DNA from: Dyadobacter chenwenxiniae
GTDB lineage: Bacteria > Bacteroidota > Bacteroidia > Cytophagales > Spirosomataceae
Length of the DNA: 64,000 bases
Assembly (NCBI RefSeq): GCF_022869785.1
Contig: NZ_CP094997.1
Location: 868,001-932,000, forward strand
Direction of reading: 5' to 3'
Below, in pieces: positions 25,716 through 34,986 of this stretch (positions are counted from its first letter, which is position 1; each line of letters opens with the position of its first letter). Under the pieces are notes generated by a model, which ran no database searches, was not told where the DNA came from, and saw nothing but the letters and a program-made list of their open reading frames with translations. Position numbers and translations under genes: made by a program.

Positions 25716-28115
25716 ATGCTATCACATTTCCTATCGTTCGCATGGCGCCGGATCTGGCGTGAAAAACACGTAAACATTATTCGCGCCGCAAACCTCAGCA
25801 TTGGGCTCGCCAGCGGCCTGGTAATTTTTCTGGTGGTCAATTACATGCTGACCTTTGACCGGTATCATCCGCATGTCGACCGTTCATATTGGGTAGTAAC
25901 AGATGTTCACCGGGAATCGACGAAGCAGACCGATGCCGCGCCGAGACCATTGGCCGATGTTTTGCGCCGGAGTTACCCGTTTGTTGAAAGTGCTGTGCGA
26001 CTGGAAACCCTTTTTGGCCGGATGATCAGCGTCCCTAATGGCAAGGGGGGATGGGCGAAAAAATTTAATGAAGCTCGGAATATGTGTTTTACCGAGCCCC
26101 AGTACTTTGATCTTTTCGGGGTGGAATGGGTCAGTGGAAACCCTGAAACCGCGCTATCGTCACCAAACGCCATCGTCCTTAGCGAGCGATATGCCGAAAA
26201 ATACTTCAATACAACCGCCGCGATGGGAAAAACGCTTCGGTTTGATAGCCGTGTTGATCTCACAGTAACCGGTATTATTAAAAATCCGCCGACAAACACG
26301 CAACTGCGTTATGACGGGCTCATTTCCTACGCTACCATTCCGGTAATCGAATCGCAGGCCGGAATGCAGGATTGGCTGGGGCTTCAGAGCATGTGTTTTG
26401 TGCTCATGCGTGATGGTTCAAAGACAGACCAGCTGCTTGGCGCCTTGCGTGCCATCAAAAAGAAGTATTTGCCGCCAGCCGAATCGAGCCACTTTTCGTA
26501 CCATATTCTTCCACTGGAAGAGCTGAACCACCAGCGTAGCGGAATGGCTCCCAGGGTTGTACTGTATTCTTTGATCGCGGTTGGTCTTTTACTGGTAGGA
26601 GCTTCCTGCATTAATTATATCAATCTGGCCACTGCACAGGCGTTACAACGTTCGCGGGAAGTTGGCGTCCGAAAGGTTGTTGGAAGTAACCGGTTTCAGC
26701 TGCTCAAACAATTCATGATCGAAACCGGACTGATCACCCTATTTTCAGTGCTAGTGGCACTTGTGCTGACACAGCTTGCGATGCCCTTTGTGAACCAGAC
26801 TCTTAATGATCAGGACGAAACACTTAAACCGTCCATTTCAATTTTGGACCTCCTGGAACCTGGCGCATTACTTTGGTTTTTGCCGCTATTAATCGGCGTC
26901 ACGTTGCTTTCCGGATTTTATCCGGCGATAGTCCTTTCTGGTTTCAATCCCGCCAAAGCGCTGGCTGGCCGTTTGGACCGCGGCGCCGGTGGGCTGAACA
27001 TCCGTAGGACACTCATTACAGGTCAATTCCTTCTTACCCAATTATTCCTGATTGTCGTTTTGGTTATAACTGCGCAGCTGCGCCATATGCAAAAAATAGA
27101 TTGGGGCTTCCATAACGAAGGGATGCTCGCTATATGGCTTCCCCAGCAGGTGCCAGCCCAATATGAAAGGCTGAGGAATGGGTGGCAACGCATACCAGGA
27201 GTTGAATCGGTTACCTTCGCAAGCGATCCACCGGCATCACCGTACAATCGTCCCGCATCTTTTAGTTATCACACGGCAAGCGAACCGGAGCAATTCGAAA
27301 CGCGGGTCAGGGCGGTCGATGGGAAATACCTGGCGGTATTTGGGCTAACACTTGTCGCGGGCCGCAACTTCGATGCAGCCGACACAACCGGGCAACGAGT
27401 GCTTGTGAACGAAACTATGGTAAAAAGACTGGGCCTTTCTTCACCAGCCCAGATAATCGGCAAGCGAATGCGCATCAAAGATGCGGACCGTACCATTGTG
27501 GGGGTAGTGAAAGATTTCCGAAGTGGTGATTCGCATTCTCCGATAGTCCCCGTTACCTTAATCCATGATCGAAAACACACGGCGATGGCAGTGCTTTCTT
27601 TCACCTCACGTCAACAGAACCTGCCAGAAAAAGCGGTACAAACTATTTGGGAACAAGTTATGCCCGATCATCTGTACAAATCTTCGTCGGTCGACAGGCT
27701 CATGAAGTCATTCACCAAAATGGAAGATCTATTGGCCGGGTTCGTGCAGATTTTTGCCTGCATTGCCATTGCCATGAACTGTCTTGGTCTGTATGGTCTG
27801 GTCACTTTTATGGCCGAAACCCGTGCGAAAGAGATTGGTATGCGTCGGATACTTGGCGCACGTACTGCACAAATGTTGTGGATTTTTGGAAAGGAGTTCA
27901 GTAGATTAATGGCGATTGGTTTTGTATTGGCCGCGCCGCTCGGCTGGTGGCTGACTTCTGGCTGGCTGCAGCAGTATGCGCATCGGATCCATGTGAACGG
28001 CTGGATATTACTCGCGACTATTGCGCTAATGGCCATTATTACGACCGCAACGGTGCTCGGTCATGCACTGAAAGCCGCTGTTGCCAACCCTGTGAGACAT
28101 CTGAGGGTGCAATAA
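25716..28115 (+). CDS. FtsX/MacB-type ABC transporter permease
   Basis: 799 residues from the ATG at 25716. N-terminal membrane helix (NLSIGLASGLVIFLVVNYML), a periplasmic MacB-like domain (~50-270), an FtsX helix bundle (~285-430, INLATAQALQRSREVGVRKV, then GFYPAIVLSGFNPAKAL), a second helix at ~430, a second periplasmic domain, and a second FtsX bundle at the end (FAETRAKEIGMRRILGAR-type motif, LATIALMAIITTATVLGHAL). This is the duplicated form common in Cytophagales, which works with a separate LolD/MacB-type ATPase; none is encoded next to it. Substrate unknown, possibly peptide or lipoprotein export. Confidence 0.92.
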   Translation: MLSHFLSFAWRRIWREKHVNIIRAANLSIGLASGLVIFLVVNYMLTFDRYHPHVDRSYWVVTDVHRESTKQTDAAPRPLADVLRRSYPFVESAVRLETLFGRMISVPNGKGGWAKKFNEARNMCFTEPQYFDLFGVEWVSGNPETALSSPNAIVLSERYAEKYFNTTAAMGKTLRFDSRVDLTVTGIIKNPPTNTQLRYDGLISYATIPVIESQAGMQDWLGLQSMCFVLMRDGSKTDQLLGALRAIKKKYLPPAESSHFSYHILPLEELNHQRSGMAPRVVLYSLIAVGLLLVGASCINYINLATAQALQRSREVGVRKVVGSNRFQLLKQFMIETGLITLFSVLVALVLTQLAMPFVNQTLNDQDETLKPSISILDLLEPGALLWFLPLLIGVTLLSGFYPAIVLSGFNPAKALAGRLDRGAGGLNIRRTLITGQFLLTQLFLIVVLVITAQLRHMQKIDWGFHNEGMLAIWLPQQVPAQYERLRNGWQRIPGVESVTFASDPPASPYNRPASFSYHTASEPEQFETRVRAVDGKYLAVFGLTLVAGRNFDAADTTGQRVLVNETMVKRLGLSSPAQIIGKRMRIKDADRTIVGVVKDFRSGDSHSPIVPVTLIHDRKHTAMAVLSFTSRQQNLPEKAVQTIWEQVMPDHLYKSSSVDRLMKSFTKMEDLLAGFVQIFACIAIAMNCLGLYGLVTFMAETRAKEIGMRRILGARTAQMLWIFGKEFSRLMAIGFVLAAPLGWWLTSGWLQQYAHRIHVNGWILLATIALMAIITTATVLGHALKAAVANPVRHLRVQ

Positions 28116-28570
28116 CAAGTGAAGTACTAACGTCTTGGCTCAGCACCCCGAATCTTTGAAATTCTTGAAGACTTGGCTGTCGATTGCAGAAACGCAGGAA
28201 TCTCAAAATGAGCGTGGCCAGTTGATACTGCTGACTAAAATACGTTCGGATTGAGTAACAATAATGGCTGCTGCAAATAGGAGTTGTGCAACACCCGCGA
28301 GGATTTGTGAAATTATTTTAAATTGTGTTCAATCAGTGAGCCGTGGTATCTTTGGACATGCATGACACCAATCCATGAATCAATAATGCGCTTACTGACT
28401 GTGAGCTGCACATGCAGCATGCGAGTGTGGGTCAAGCCAATTTGCTTAATTTACTAACAAGCAATTATCTGAGGGCGCATACTCCGAAAAATGTTGTTTT
28501 CTCGGAGTGCACCAGATTCTGACAATTCTCTGTGGTGTAACATACACTTATTGCAGTGGCACCAGGCCGA
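28116..28570. other. Non-coding stretch, no gene seen
   Basis: Between the permease stop and a small minus-strand frame. Only short open frames without family features; no strong hairpin noted. Confidence 0.45.
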
Positions 28571-28714
28571 TCACTGTTGGCCGGAATCTTCTCTCGCCGA
28601 GTAAATCAACTTGTCGTCTTCTATGCGAACATCCCCTTCCAAAATGAAAGGGGATGCAGTCGGCTTTTCAGATTTAAACAAGTTGTTAATCCATGAAGTT
28701 ACTTTCCTGATCAT
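28571..28714 (-). CDS. Possible 47-residue small protein
   Basis: ATG at 28714 to TGA at 28571. It begins MIRKVTSWINNLFKSEKPTA and goes on with EGDVRIEDDKLIYSAREDSG, a coherent composition with an amphipathic start and an acidic end. It lies 27 bp behind the stop of the metallopeptidase/tectonin lipoprotein gene on the same strand, so it could be co-transcribed with it. Family unknown. Confidence 0.45.
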   Translation of the reverse strand: MIRKVTSWINNLFKSEKPTASPFILEGDVRIEDDKLIYSAREDSGQQ

Positions 28715-28741
28715 TTATTTAAAGCCGGAGGGGCCAGCTCT

Positions 28742-30277
28742 TTAATATTCCCTGACCATTCCAAAATTATCAATGACCGCAGGTCCCATGCCGTTGCCGT
28801 GGGCTGTGATGGCTACGCCGCCTCCATCTAATTGCACCCAGCAGCCATTTTCATTTTTTTTGACCGAATAGCCTCCAAGAACCGCCGTTTGACCAATTGC
28901 ATACACCGAGCCATTACCTCCGGCTGCTATGTCCCTGCCAAATGCGCCGGTATCTTCCATATATGTTCCGTTCGATTTCAGGATTTTATTGGCATTATCA
29001 ATGGCCCAGGCAACACCTGTTGAAGATACCGCGATGCGTACCGCGCCCTTCCCGGGCAATTGGTTCCACTGGTTGTTTTTCCAGTATTTGATCGCAAAAC
29101 CGCCAGGGGCGGGTACTGTGCTGATAATATGTACTGTGCCGGTAGTCCCAACGGCAATGTCGAGTGCGCTGCCTGTCAGCTTTTGCCACTTGGAATCAAT
29201 GCTCATTTTATAAATTTCCCCTTTGTTATTTACAATCCATGGCAGGCCGTCTGGGCCTACGGCTATCCGGAGAGCTCCTCCCGGAACCGGCAGGAATTGA
29301 TGTGTCACATAGTTATACCTGTTGATTGCATATCCTCCGCTGGCTGGTGTCTTACTGATCGTCCACAACCATTGAGTCTTGCCCGACGATGCTGCGATAT
29401 CTGTGGCCTGAGTGGGATAATATTTCCAGGTATGTTGCGGATACATGGTTGCCACTGCTTTCATGTCGTATTTACTAAACCCTTTCCAATTGCTTACCGA
29501 CGAGTTCATCACCGAATAACTATCCATAATGGGTGTGTCGCAAACCTGAACCTCAAGGAAACCTGAGAGTTTGTCTGTGTGGGTGAGGCCGATTGCGTGA
29601 CCCAGCTCGTGGGCAATAGCAAGCCGTTTTTTAGATAAGGGCATGATGCTCTCGGCATTGTAATAAACATTGACTTCCATGCCGCCACCTATTGTTCCGT
29701 CCGCGTTCGGCAGACATTGGCGCGCTACCCAGTTTGGCGATCCATCGGGATTGGGAAAACCATACTGGGCAGTTATCCGGATGTCAGCCTCATCAAGATT
29801 GGTTGTTTGGTGAAAATGCACCTTTGTGTTAGGTATCTCATTCCAATCTTTCATTGCCAGGATGGCAGGTTCATACCAGTCCGTGTAAACGCCCCAGGCG
29901 AAGTGAACCTTTATGTCTTTCACAACTTCGTCTTTAAGCGTCCACAAGAGTTGCCGCTGGTTCACCCTTGATCCCTTATCGGCATTAAGATAACCTTCGG
30001 CACTGCTTCTTGAAACTTTAATGTCACCGTCGATGGTGAATGTCTTTTCATTCAGATCGTAAACGACTTTATCAACAGGTGCGCCGGTAACGCTGGCCAA
30101 AACATTGCTGAGCGCTTGCAACTGCGGATCATTGCCCGTCTGCTGGGAAACGGATGGGTCCGAGGCGATGTCCGGGTCTTTACAGCTTTGAAAGAATATA
30201 AGCAAAGCGAAGAGCAGCATTGCCCGGGAAATGATTAATGATGATCTGGAAATTCGAATTAACAATAGATTTTTCAT
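28742..30277 (-). CDS. Lipoprotein: zinc metallopeptidase plus tectonin-type propeller
   Basis: 511 residues from the ATG at 30277; the frame runs on to 30532 but that part covers the promoter. The lipoprotein signal ends LLIFFQSCKDPD. Residues ~60-285 hold a matrixin/M57-like peptidase: FAWGVYTDWYEPAILAMKDW, then IAHELGHAIGLTHTDK with HExxHxxGxxH, and a Met turn candidate (DSYSVMNSSVSNW). Residues ~290-511 are five tectonin-like blades (LRIAVGPDGLPWIVNNKGEI, LDIAVGTTGTVHII, VRIAVSSTGVAWAIDNANKI). Tectonin domains bind glycans or glycolipids, so the propeller may direct the peptidase to a glycosylated surface. Promoter with paired boxes at 30361. Confidence 0.9.
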   Translation of the reverse strand: MKNLLLIRISRSSLIISRAMLLFALLIFFQSCKDPDIASDPSVSQQTGNDPQLQALSNVLASVTGAPVDKVVYDLNEKTFTIDGDIKVSRSSAEGYLNADKGSRVNQRQLLWTLKDEVVKDIKVHFAWGVYTDWYEPAILAMKDWNEIPNTKVHFHQTTNLDEADIRITAQYGFPNPDGSPNWVARQCLPNADGTIGGGMEVNVYYNAESIMPLSKKRLAIAHELGHAIGLTHTDKLSGFLEVQVCDTPIMDSYSVMNSSVSNWKGFSKYDMKAVATMYPQHTWKYYPTQATDIAASSGKTQWLWTISKTPASGGYAINRYNYVTHQFLPVPGGALRIAVGPDGLPWIVNNKGEIYKMSIDSKWQKLTGSALDIAVGTTGTVHIISTVPAPGGFAIKYWKNNQWNQLPGKGAVRIAVSSTGVAWAIDNANKILKSNGTYMEDTGAFGRDIAAGGNGSVYAIGQTAVLGGYSVKKNENGCWVQLDGGGVAITAHGNGMGPAVIDNFGMVREY

Positions 30278-30360
30278 GGCGTTGATTAATAAATGGATAA
30301 AATACTGATTGATTAAACCCTGCCTCAGAACCAGGGAAATCCTTTTCTGGGAAGGCAATG

Positions 30361-30448
30361 CAAACGTAGGGTTGATCAAAACCAACAGCAATTTTTTTAG
30401 GTGTACAAAAGGTAGATCAGCCGGGCTCCCGACCGTATACAAAAGGTA
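30361..30448 (-). promoter_or_regulatory. Promoter with paired boxes for the peptidase lipoprotein
   Basis: Minus strand: TACCTTTTGTATAC (30448-30435), TACCTTTTGTACAC (30414-30401) 34 bp further on, TTG at 30391-30389, 20 bp, TACGTTTG (30368-30361). Box-to--7 distance 33. Confidence 0.75.
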
Positions 30449-30909
30449 ACCAATCTGCGTCCACTCTTGATATACCGACGAATTGGAGCCGAAAACTCTG
30501 GTCATGATGTTTGCAGCCGCATTGACAACCAAGCCACCGGCAATTCAACATTCTTCAAAAAAAATTAATTGGTATTCAAAAGAGATCTTTTTTAAAGACT
30601 CTGAAAAAGATATCGCCTGGTTTCAGAACCGGTTATCAGATCCATCTTCTTTGAAATCGGGGGGGCGCTGTGGCTCAAATTGGGCAGGCCATTGAAAACG
30701 GTTTGCCGAATGTTTTCGAGGATACCATTTTCTGGATCAGGTTTAACGTAGGCCTATTCCAGGCCTTCGTGATTAGTTGCACATTTGAGCGCAAAATTTC
30801 TCGCTAAGCTGTAATAGCCTACATTTTAATTGATAATATGTCTCATATAGCGTCCGAAATCTGCGGCGGATCTGGATGAGTAGGCGAGGGGGCGCAGTCT
30901 TACGGCAGC
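30449..30909. other. Non-coding stretch, no gene seen
   Basis: Upstream of the boxed promoter. Open frames are short and featureless. It adjoins the PKD-like remnant that starts near 30910. Confidence 0.4.
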
Positions 30910-31089
30910 TTGAGGTGGATCCAAAAAGCGGTACACATTTCCGGATCTGGAAATTTTACAGTAACCAATATTAGCGGTGCTTCTTATACTTGGGTGGTAA
31001 GTGGGACACTTTCTATTGTATCAGGACAAGGCACTAGCATTGTCAATTTCAACCGAAACGAGATGTCCGTAATTTCTGAATTGTGGTGA
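30910..31089 (+). pseudogene. PKD/Ig-like adhesin domain remnant
   Basis: An open frame without a start reads VHISGSGNFTVTNISGASYT, then WVVSGTLSIVSGQGTSIVNF and ends at a TGA. This is the PKD-like fold found many times over in large T9SS-secreted Bacteroidota proteins (pattern NISGASYTWSVSGG). About one domain remains. From 31090 to 31389 nothing else is seen. Confidence 0.6.
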
Positions 31090-31389
31090 TCCGTGGCTCC
31101 GAGTTCTCCACCTAGGTGAAAGCAACAGTAATTTCTTAATCTATGACTCGGTCTACAAATTAGGATTCTTTTTTACATCATCATTGTTACTGCACGTTTT
31201 ACCTATCTTGCTTTTAACTACCAGTAAGATATCTAAATGCTTTCCTCTTTATAGCTCGATGAACTTTTTCCAATTCATTTATAAAATTTTTGTGTTGAGC
31301 TTCCGGATAGTTCATAGAATCTCGCCTATTTTCAAGCAAATAGATCTGTGGAAAATGACTAGAAAAACAATTGCAGTTCGGGATGCTTG

Positions 31390-32226
31390 CTAATTTACCC
31401 TATATGAGGTAGTATCAAATTCACCCAGCCTAAAATATCCCAATACTTCTTCGTTAGAATCATTGACATTAGTACAGTTTCCTTTTAACGGAACGGGGAT
31501 AGTTGGAAAAGGCCCGCCTTCATCACTTCCAGATTGCTGAATCAATATGTTTAAATAGTCATAATATCGTTTTGAAATACCATACACATTAATTCCTACA
31601 GTTACTCCGGCAACATTGTTTTCATTATCGTTCTCAATATAATTTTCGTTGCCATCTGAAAATTTATCGCTAATAACTGCAAGAGACGGCAGTGGTGGAT
31701 TAGACGGGGTAAATTCTCCTAAATAATAATTTTTAACAGCTCCGGGGTCGTCAAAAAATACCTGAAGCACAATTTCCTTGTCACCATCAGAACCTTCAAT
31801 CTTTTGTTCAACCCGATTAATAACAGGTGCTGCAATTAAGGTTTCGGTTGCCGTGTAGGAGTTGCCGTTGTAAAGGATTTTCAAAGTGTACGATGCGTTT
31901 AATTCCGGGACAAAATCGGTTGCAGTGTAACTACCATTATTCTGGTCGGCAAACACAAATACCGACCCGTCGTTTTCTTTGGTTACTGTTACTGAAGCAC
32001 CCGTAACAGGAACATCTGGATTCTTATCAAAAAAAGCAGTTGATTTTCTTAGATTAATGGTTTGTGTTTTTCCCGTAGTACCTTTTTGCCACTTAATAGA
32101 CGCATCAACCACCAATCGTGCCCCGCCGTTTGGGACATTAACGTCGATGACATCGGTACAAGAATTTAAAAGTCCTATTAATAGAAGGAGTGCCCCTAAC
32201 TTGCCGTATATATTCATGTTTTTCAT
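31390..32226 (-). CDS. DUF4249-type lipoprotein, partner of a TonB receptor
   Basis: 278 residues. Lipoprotein signal (ALLLLIGLLNSCTDVIDVN), then VPNGGARLVVDASIKWQKGT, an Ig-like first part with VTVTKENDGSVFVFADQNNG and LNASYTLKILYNGNSYTATE, and a second part ending GNCTNVNDSNEEVLGYFRLG. This is the DUF4249 pattern, nearly always encoded right behind a TonB-dependent receptor. Here the gap to the receptor stop is 4 bp, so the two form an operon. By analogy it is a surface lipoprotein helping capture the receptor's substrate. Substrate unknown. Confidence 0.9.
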   Translation of the reverse strand: MKNMNIYGKLGALLLLIGLLNSCTDVIDVNVPNGGARLVVDASIKWQKGTTGKTQTINLRKSTAFFDKNPDVPVTGASVTVTKENDGSVFVFADQNNGSYTATDFVPELNASYTLKILYNGNSYTATETLIAAPVINRVEQKIEGSDGDKEIVLQVFFDDPGAVKNYYLGEFTPSNPPLPSLAVISDKFSDGNENYIENDNENNVAGVTVGINVYGISKRYYDYLNILIQQSGSDEGGPFPTIPVPLKGNCTNVNDSNEEVLGYFRLGEFDTTSYRVN

Positions 32227-32230
32227 TGTT

Positions 32231-34639
32231 TTAAAAATTAAAATTGTATGTTACTGAAGGCACGATACCAAATATGGAAGTACGAGTGGCTTCAGATACA
32301 CCTGTCTGGTGATTTTGACCAAAAGAAATAGAGGCTGCATTACTTCGGTTATAAGCGTTGTATATGCCAAATACCCATTCTCCCTGCCATTTTCTATCTT
32401 TATTTTTTCGAGGTGTTAAGGTTGCAGAAAGGTCTAGTCTGTGGTAGGCCGGCAATCGGTCTGCATTCCTTTCGGAATAAGTCGCCACGGATAATCCGTT
32501 GTATATAAACTGTCCGTTAGGATAGGTAACAGGTCGTCCTGTCTGGAATACCATATTCGCCCCAAATCGCCATTTTTCGTTGAGTTTGTAACTTCCGGTA
32601 AACTCAAAGTCGTGGGTTCTGTCCCAGTTAGAGTTATACCATTTCCCGTTGTTAATACCTGCTCCGCCGGCTGCTCCTCCGGGTGTGCGCTGTTGCGATT
32701 TTGACAACGTATATGACACCCAGCCTGTAAAATCGCCTTGGTTTTTCCGCAATAGAAACTCTAATCCATAAGCTCGGGCTTCACCAGTCAAAATTTCGGT
32801 TTCAATGGTGTTTTGTGCTATAAGCTCTGCGCCGTTAATATAATCTATCCTGTTGTCGATCGTTTTGTAATAGGCTTCGGCTTCGATCGAAAACATATTT
32901 TCGTTTAAATTTCTGAAATAGCCGACAGCATATTGGTCTGCCATTTGTGGTTCAATAAACTTTCCGCTAGGTGCCCAAACATCTAATGGCGTGGCTGATG
33001 AGGTATTGGAAATTAGATGCAGGTATTGAGCAACCCGGTTATAACTTGCTTTAAAAGAAGAGTTCTCATTAAGCTGATATGAAAGTGCAAACCGAGGCTC
33101 TAAATTATTGAATGTAGCTATGCTTTTCCCCTTACCGTAATTGGTACTGGAAATGGGTTCGGCACGCTCATAGATTCCTAATTCTTCGTTGTAAATGACT
33201 GGTAAATTATTGGCGTAATTATTTAATGGTTGCTTTCCCAGCCGATTAAAGTAACTAAGACGCAACCCATATTCAGCGGTGAGTTTTCCAGAAATCTTAT
33301 GTTCTAAACTTGCATAAACCCCAGCTTCAAAAGCAAATTTATCGTCCAATTTCTCCGGATTAACACCCGAAGTTGCATTCAAAGGGTTGAGCCTGCCCGG
33401 ATTAAAGTTGTAATAAATGCCATTTACTCCAAAGTCAAATTTTAATTTATCGCTTGCATAATACCCAAAGTCATAGCGCATATTATAATTGCTTATATCT
33501 GAGGTCCAATCAATTCCTTCAATGGGAATTTCCAGATTATAATTATAACGACTGTATATTAAGGATACATTGGAGAATAACTTGTTATTAAAAATATGAT
33601 TCCATCGCAAGTTTCCTGAGAGGTTTCCGTATGAATTAGTGAACAAGCCTGCCAGGTTAAAGTTATCATTCCCTAGATAACCAGATAGATATAGTTTATT
33701 CTTCTCATTAATTTCATAATTCGTTTTCAGATTCAAATCGTAAAATCCGGCTCTACTACTCTCCTTGGCCAAGGCTAAAAATATATTTACATAAGAAGCT
33801 CGACCAGCGATAAGAAACGAGCCTTTGTCCTTAAACATTGGCCCTTCCGCCGCCAAGCGACTGGAAATAGCACCAATACCGCCAGTGAGTTCAAATGCTT
33901 TACTATTTCCGTCTTTTTGACGTATATCCAGTACAGAAGAAGCCCGCCCTCCAAAACGTGCAGGAATGCCTCCCTTATAAAGTTTAACATCCTTAATGGC
34001 ATCAGCATTAAATACTGAGAAGAAACCAAACAAATGGGAGGCGTTGTAAATAATTGCTTCATCCAAAAGAATTAGATTTTGGTCTTCTGCACCACCGCGT
34101 ACATTGAAGCCCGATGCGCCTTCGCCGGCGTTGGTAACACCTGGCAGCAATTGAATGGACTTGATCAAATCTACCTCACCCAACACGACAGGCATCTGTT
34201 TGATATCCTTAGTTGAGAGTCTTGCCACACTCATTTGCGGTGTTTGAAGGTCAACTTTCTTTGATTCTTCAGCTGTGATGACTACTTCATCTAATTGAGC
34301 GTCATCTTCTTTAAGCTCAATGTTGAGCTTTTGATTAGAGTTAAGGTCTATTGCCCTTTCAAAAGTTGTAAATCCTAAATAGGAAATGGTTAAGGTATAA
34401 TTACCTTCAGGTGCTGTGATAGAATAAAAACCATATTCATTGGTCGTGCTTCCAATGGAAGTACCTTTTAAAAGGACAGTTGCCCCCGAGAGTGTTTCAC
34501 CGTTGCCAACATCCTTGACTACACCACTAATTGTATATTTTGTTTGTGCAAAAAGGAATACTGGGCACAACATCATCACCGTAAATAAGGCCTGTCTTTT
34601 TCTTGACCTAAGGGGTTTTAATTGACTTGTTTTTTTCAT
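32231..34639 (-). CDS. TonB-dependent receptor with CarboxypepD_reg-like N-terminus
   Basis: 802 residues. Signal peptide (MMLCPVFLFAQ), a carboxypeptidase-regulatory-like domain (YTISGVVKDVGNGETLSGAT, YEFGYSITAPEGNYTLTISY-like), a plug domain (LPGVTNAGEGASGFNVRGGA, LLDEAIIYNASHLFGFFSVF, GGIPARFGGRASSVLDI), and a 22-strand barrel to the C-terminus, which ends in aromatic residues (VPSVTYNFNF). It imports an unknown ligand across the outer membrane. Operon with the DUF4249 lipoprotein; divergent from an ECF sigma factor 347 bp away that may control it. Confidence 0.95.
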   Translation of the reverse strand: MKKTSQLKPLRSRKRQALFTVMMLCPVFLFAQTKYTISGVVKDVGNGETLSGATVLLKGTSIGSTTNEYGFYSITAPEGNYTLTISYLGFTTFERAIDLNSNQKLNIELKEDDAQLDEVVITAEESKKVDLQTPQMSVARLSTKDIKQMPVVLGEVDLIKSIQLLPGVTNAGEGASGFNVRGGAEDQNLILLDEAIIYNASHLFGFFSVFNADAIKDVKLYKGGIPARFGGRASSVLDIRQKDGNSKAFELTGGIGAISSRLAAEGPMFKDKGSFLIAGRASYVNIFLALAKESSRAGFYDLNLKTNYEINEKNKLYLSGYLGNDNFNLAGLFTNSYGNLSGNLRWNHIFNNKLFSNVSLIYSRYNYNLEIPIEGIDWTSDISNYNMRYDFGYYASDKLKFDFGVNGIYYNFNPGRLNPLNATSGVNPEKLDDKFAFEAGVYASLEHKISGKLTAEYGLRLSYFNRLGKQPLNNYANNLPVIYNEELGIYERAEPISSTNYGKGKSIATFNNLEPRFALSYQLNENSSFKASYNRVAQYLHLISNTSSATPLDVWAPSGKFIEPQMADQYAVGYFRNLNENMFSIEAEAYYKTIDNRIDYINGAELIAQNTIETEILTGEARAYGLEFLLRKNQGDFTGWVSYTLSKSQQRTPGGAAGGAGINNGKWYNSNWDRTHDFEFTGSYKLNEKWRFGANMVFQTGRPVTYPNGQFIYNGLSVATYSERNADRLPAYHRLDLSATLTPRKNKDRKWQGEWVFGIYNAYNRSNAASISFGQNHQTGVSEATRTSIFGIVPSVTYNFNF

Positions 34640-34986
34640 AATGTTTACAAAGAGGTTATTTATGTGTTGTTTAAAATTTCATCTACCCCACAAGCAATCG
34701 CCCTTCTCAGATGCGAGATGGTTCATGAATTTGTAGATCCTTTGAAAAAGAAGGTAAGGCACAAGCAAACGATAAGCGCTATACGCTTGCTTAGATTCTA
34801 GTTGTCGTTAATGTGAGGCTTGGCTTCGACAGCACGACTGTTTTCAAAGGCCATTACGGGTTGTCAGGAAAAATAGTGGGGTGAATGCTAAAAATTTTTC
34901 CTCTCTCAAAAAAATATAGAATCACACCCCACCTTTGCATGTTACCTTCCGTAAGGGGAAGAAGATGATGTTAAATCTAATTACCA
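34640..34986. other. Divergent promoter region
   Basis: No gene. It holds the receptor promoter (minus) and the sigma factor promoter (plus), including the GTGGGGTG/CACCCCAC hairpin element at 34876. Confidence 0.55.
34876..34955 (+). promoter_or_regulatory. GTGGGGTG/CACCCCAC element upstream of the ECF sigma gene
   Basis: Arms GTGGGGTG (34876-34883) and CACCCCAC (34925-34932) are 41 bp apart. The second arm runs into CTTTGCAT and, 6 bp later, TTCCGTA. A very similar element is at 42182-42256 with the same arm, ATTGCAT and TTCCGTA spacing. ACCTTTGCA resembles a Bacteroidota -7 box, so it is probably a promoter feature of the sigma gene. Confidence 0.45.

Noticed and set aside
29060..29566. 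168-codon frame antisense to the peptidase-tectonin gene
   Set aside because: No start context or family features; the opposite strand has the HExxH peptidase.
30278..30532. 85-residue N-terminal extension of the peptidase lipoprotein
   Set aside because: It runs through the boxed promoter and places the lipobox far from the start.
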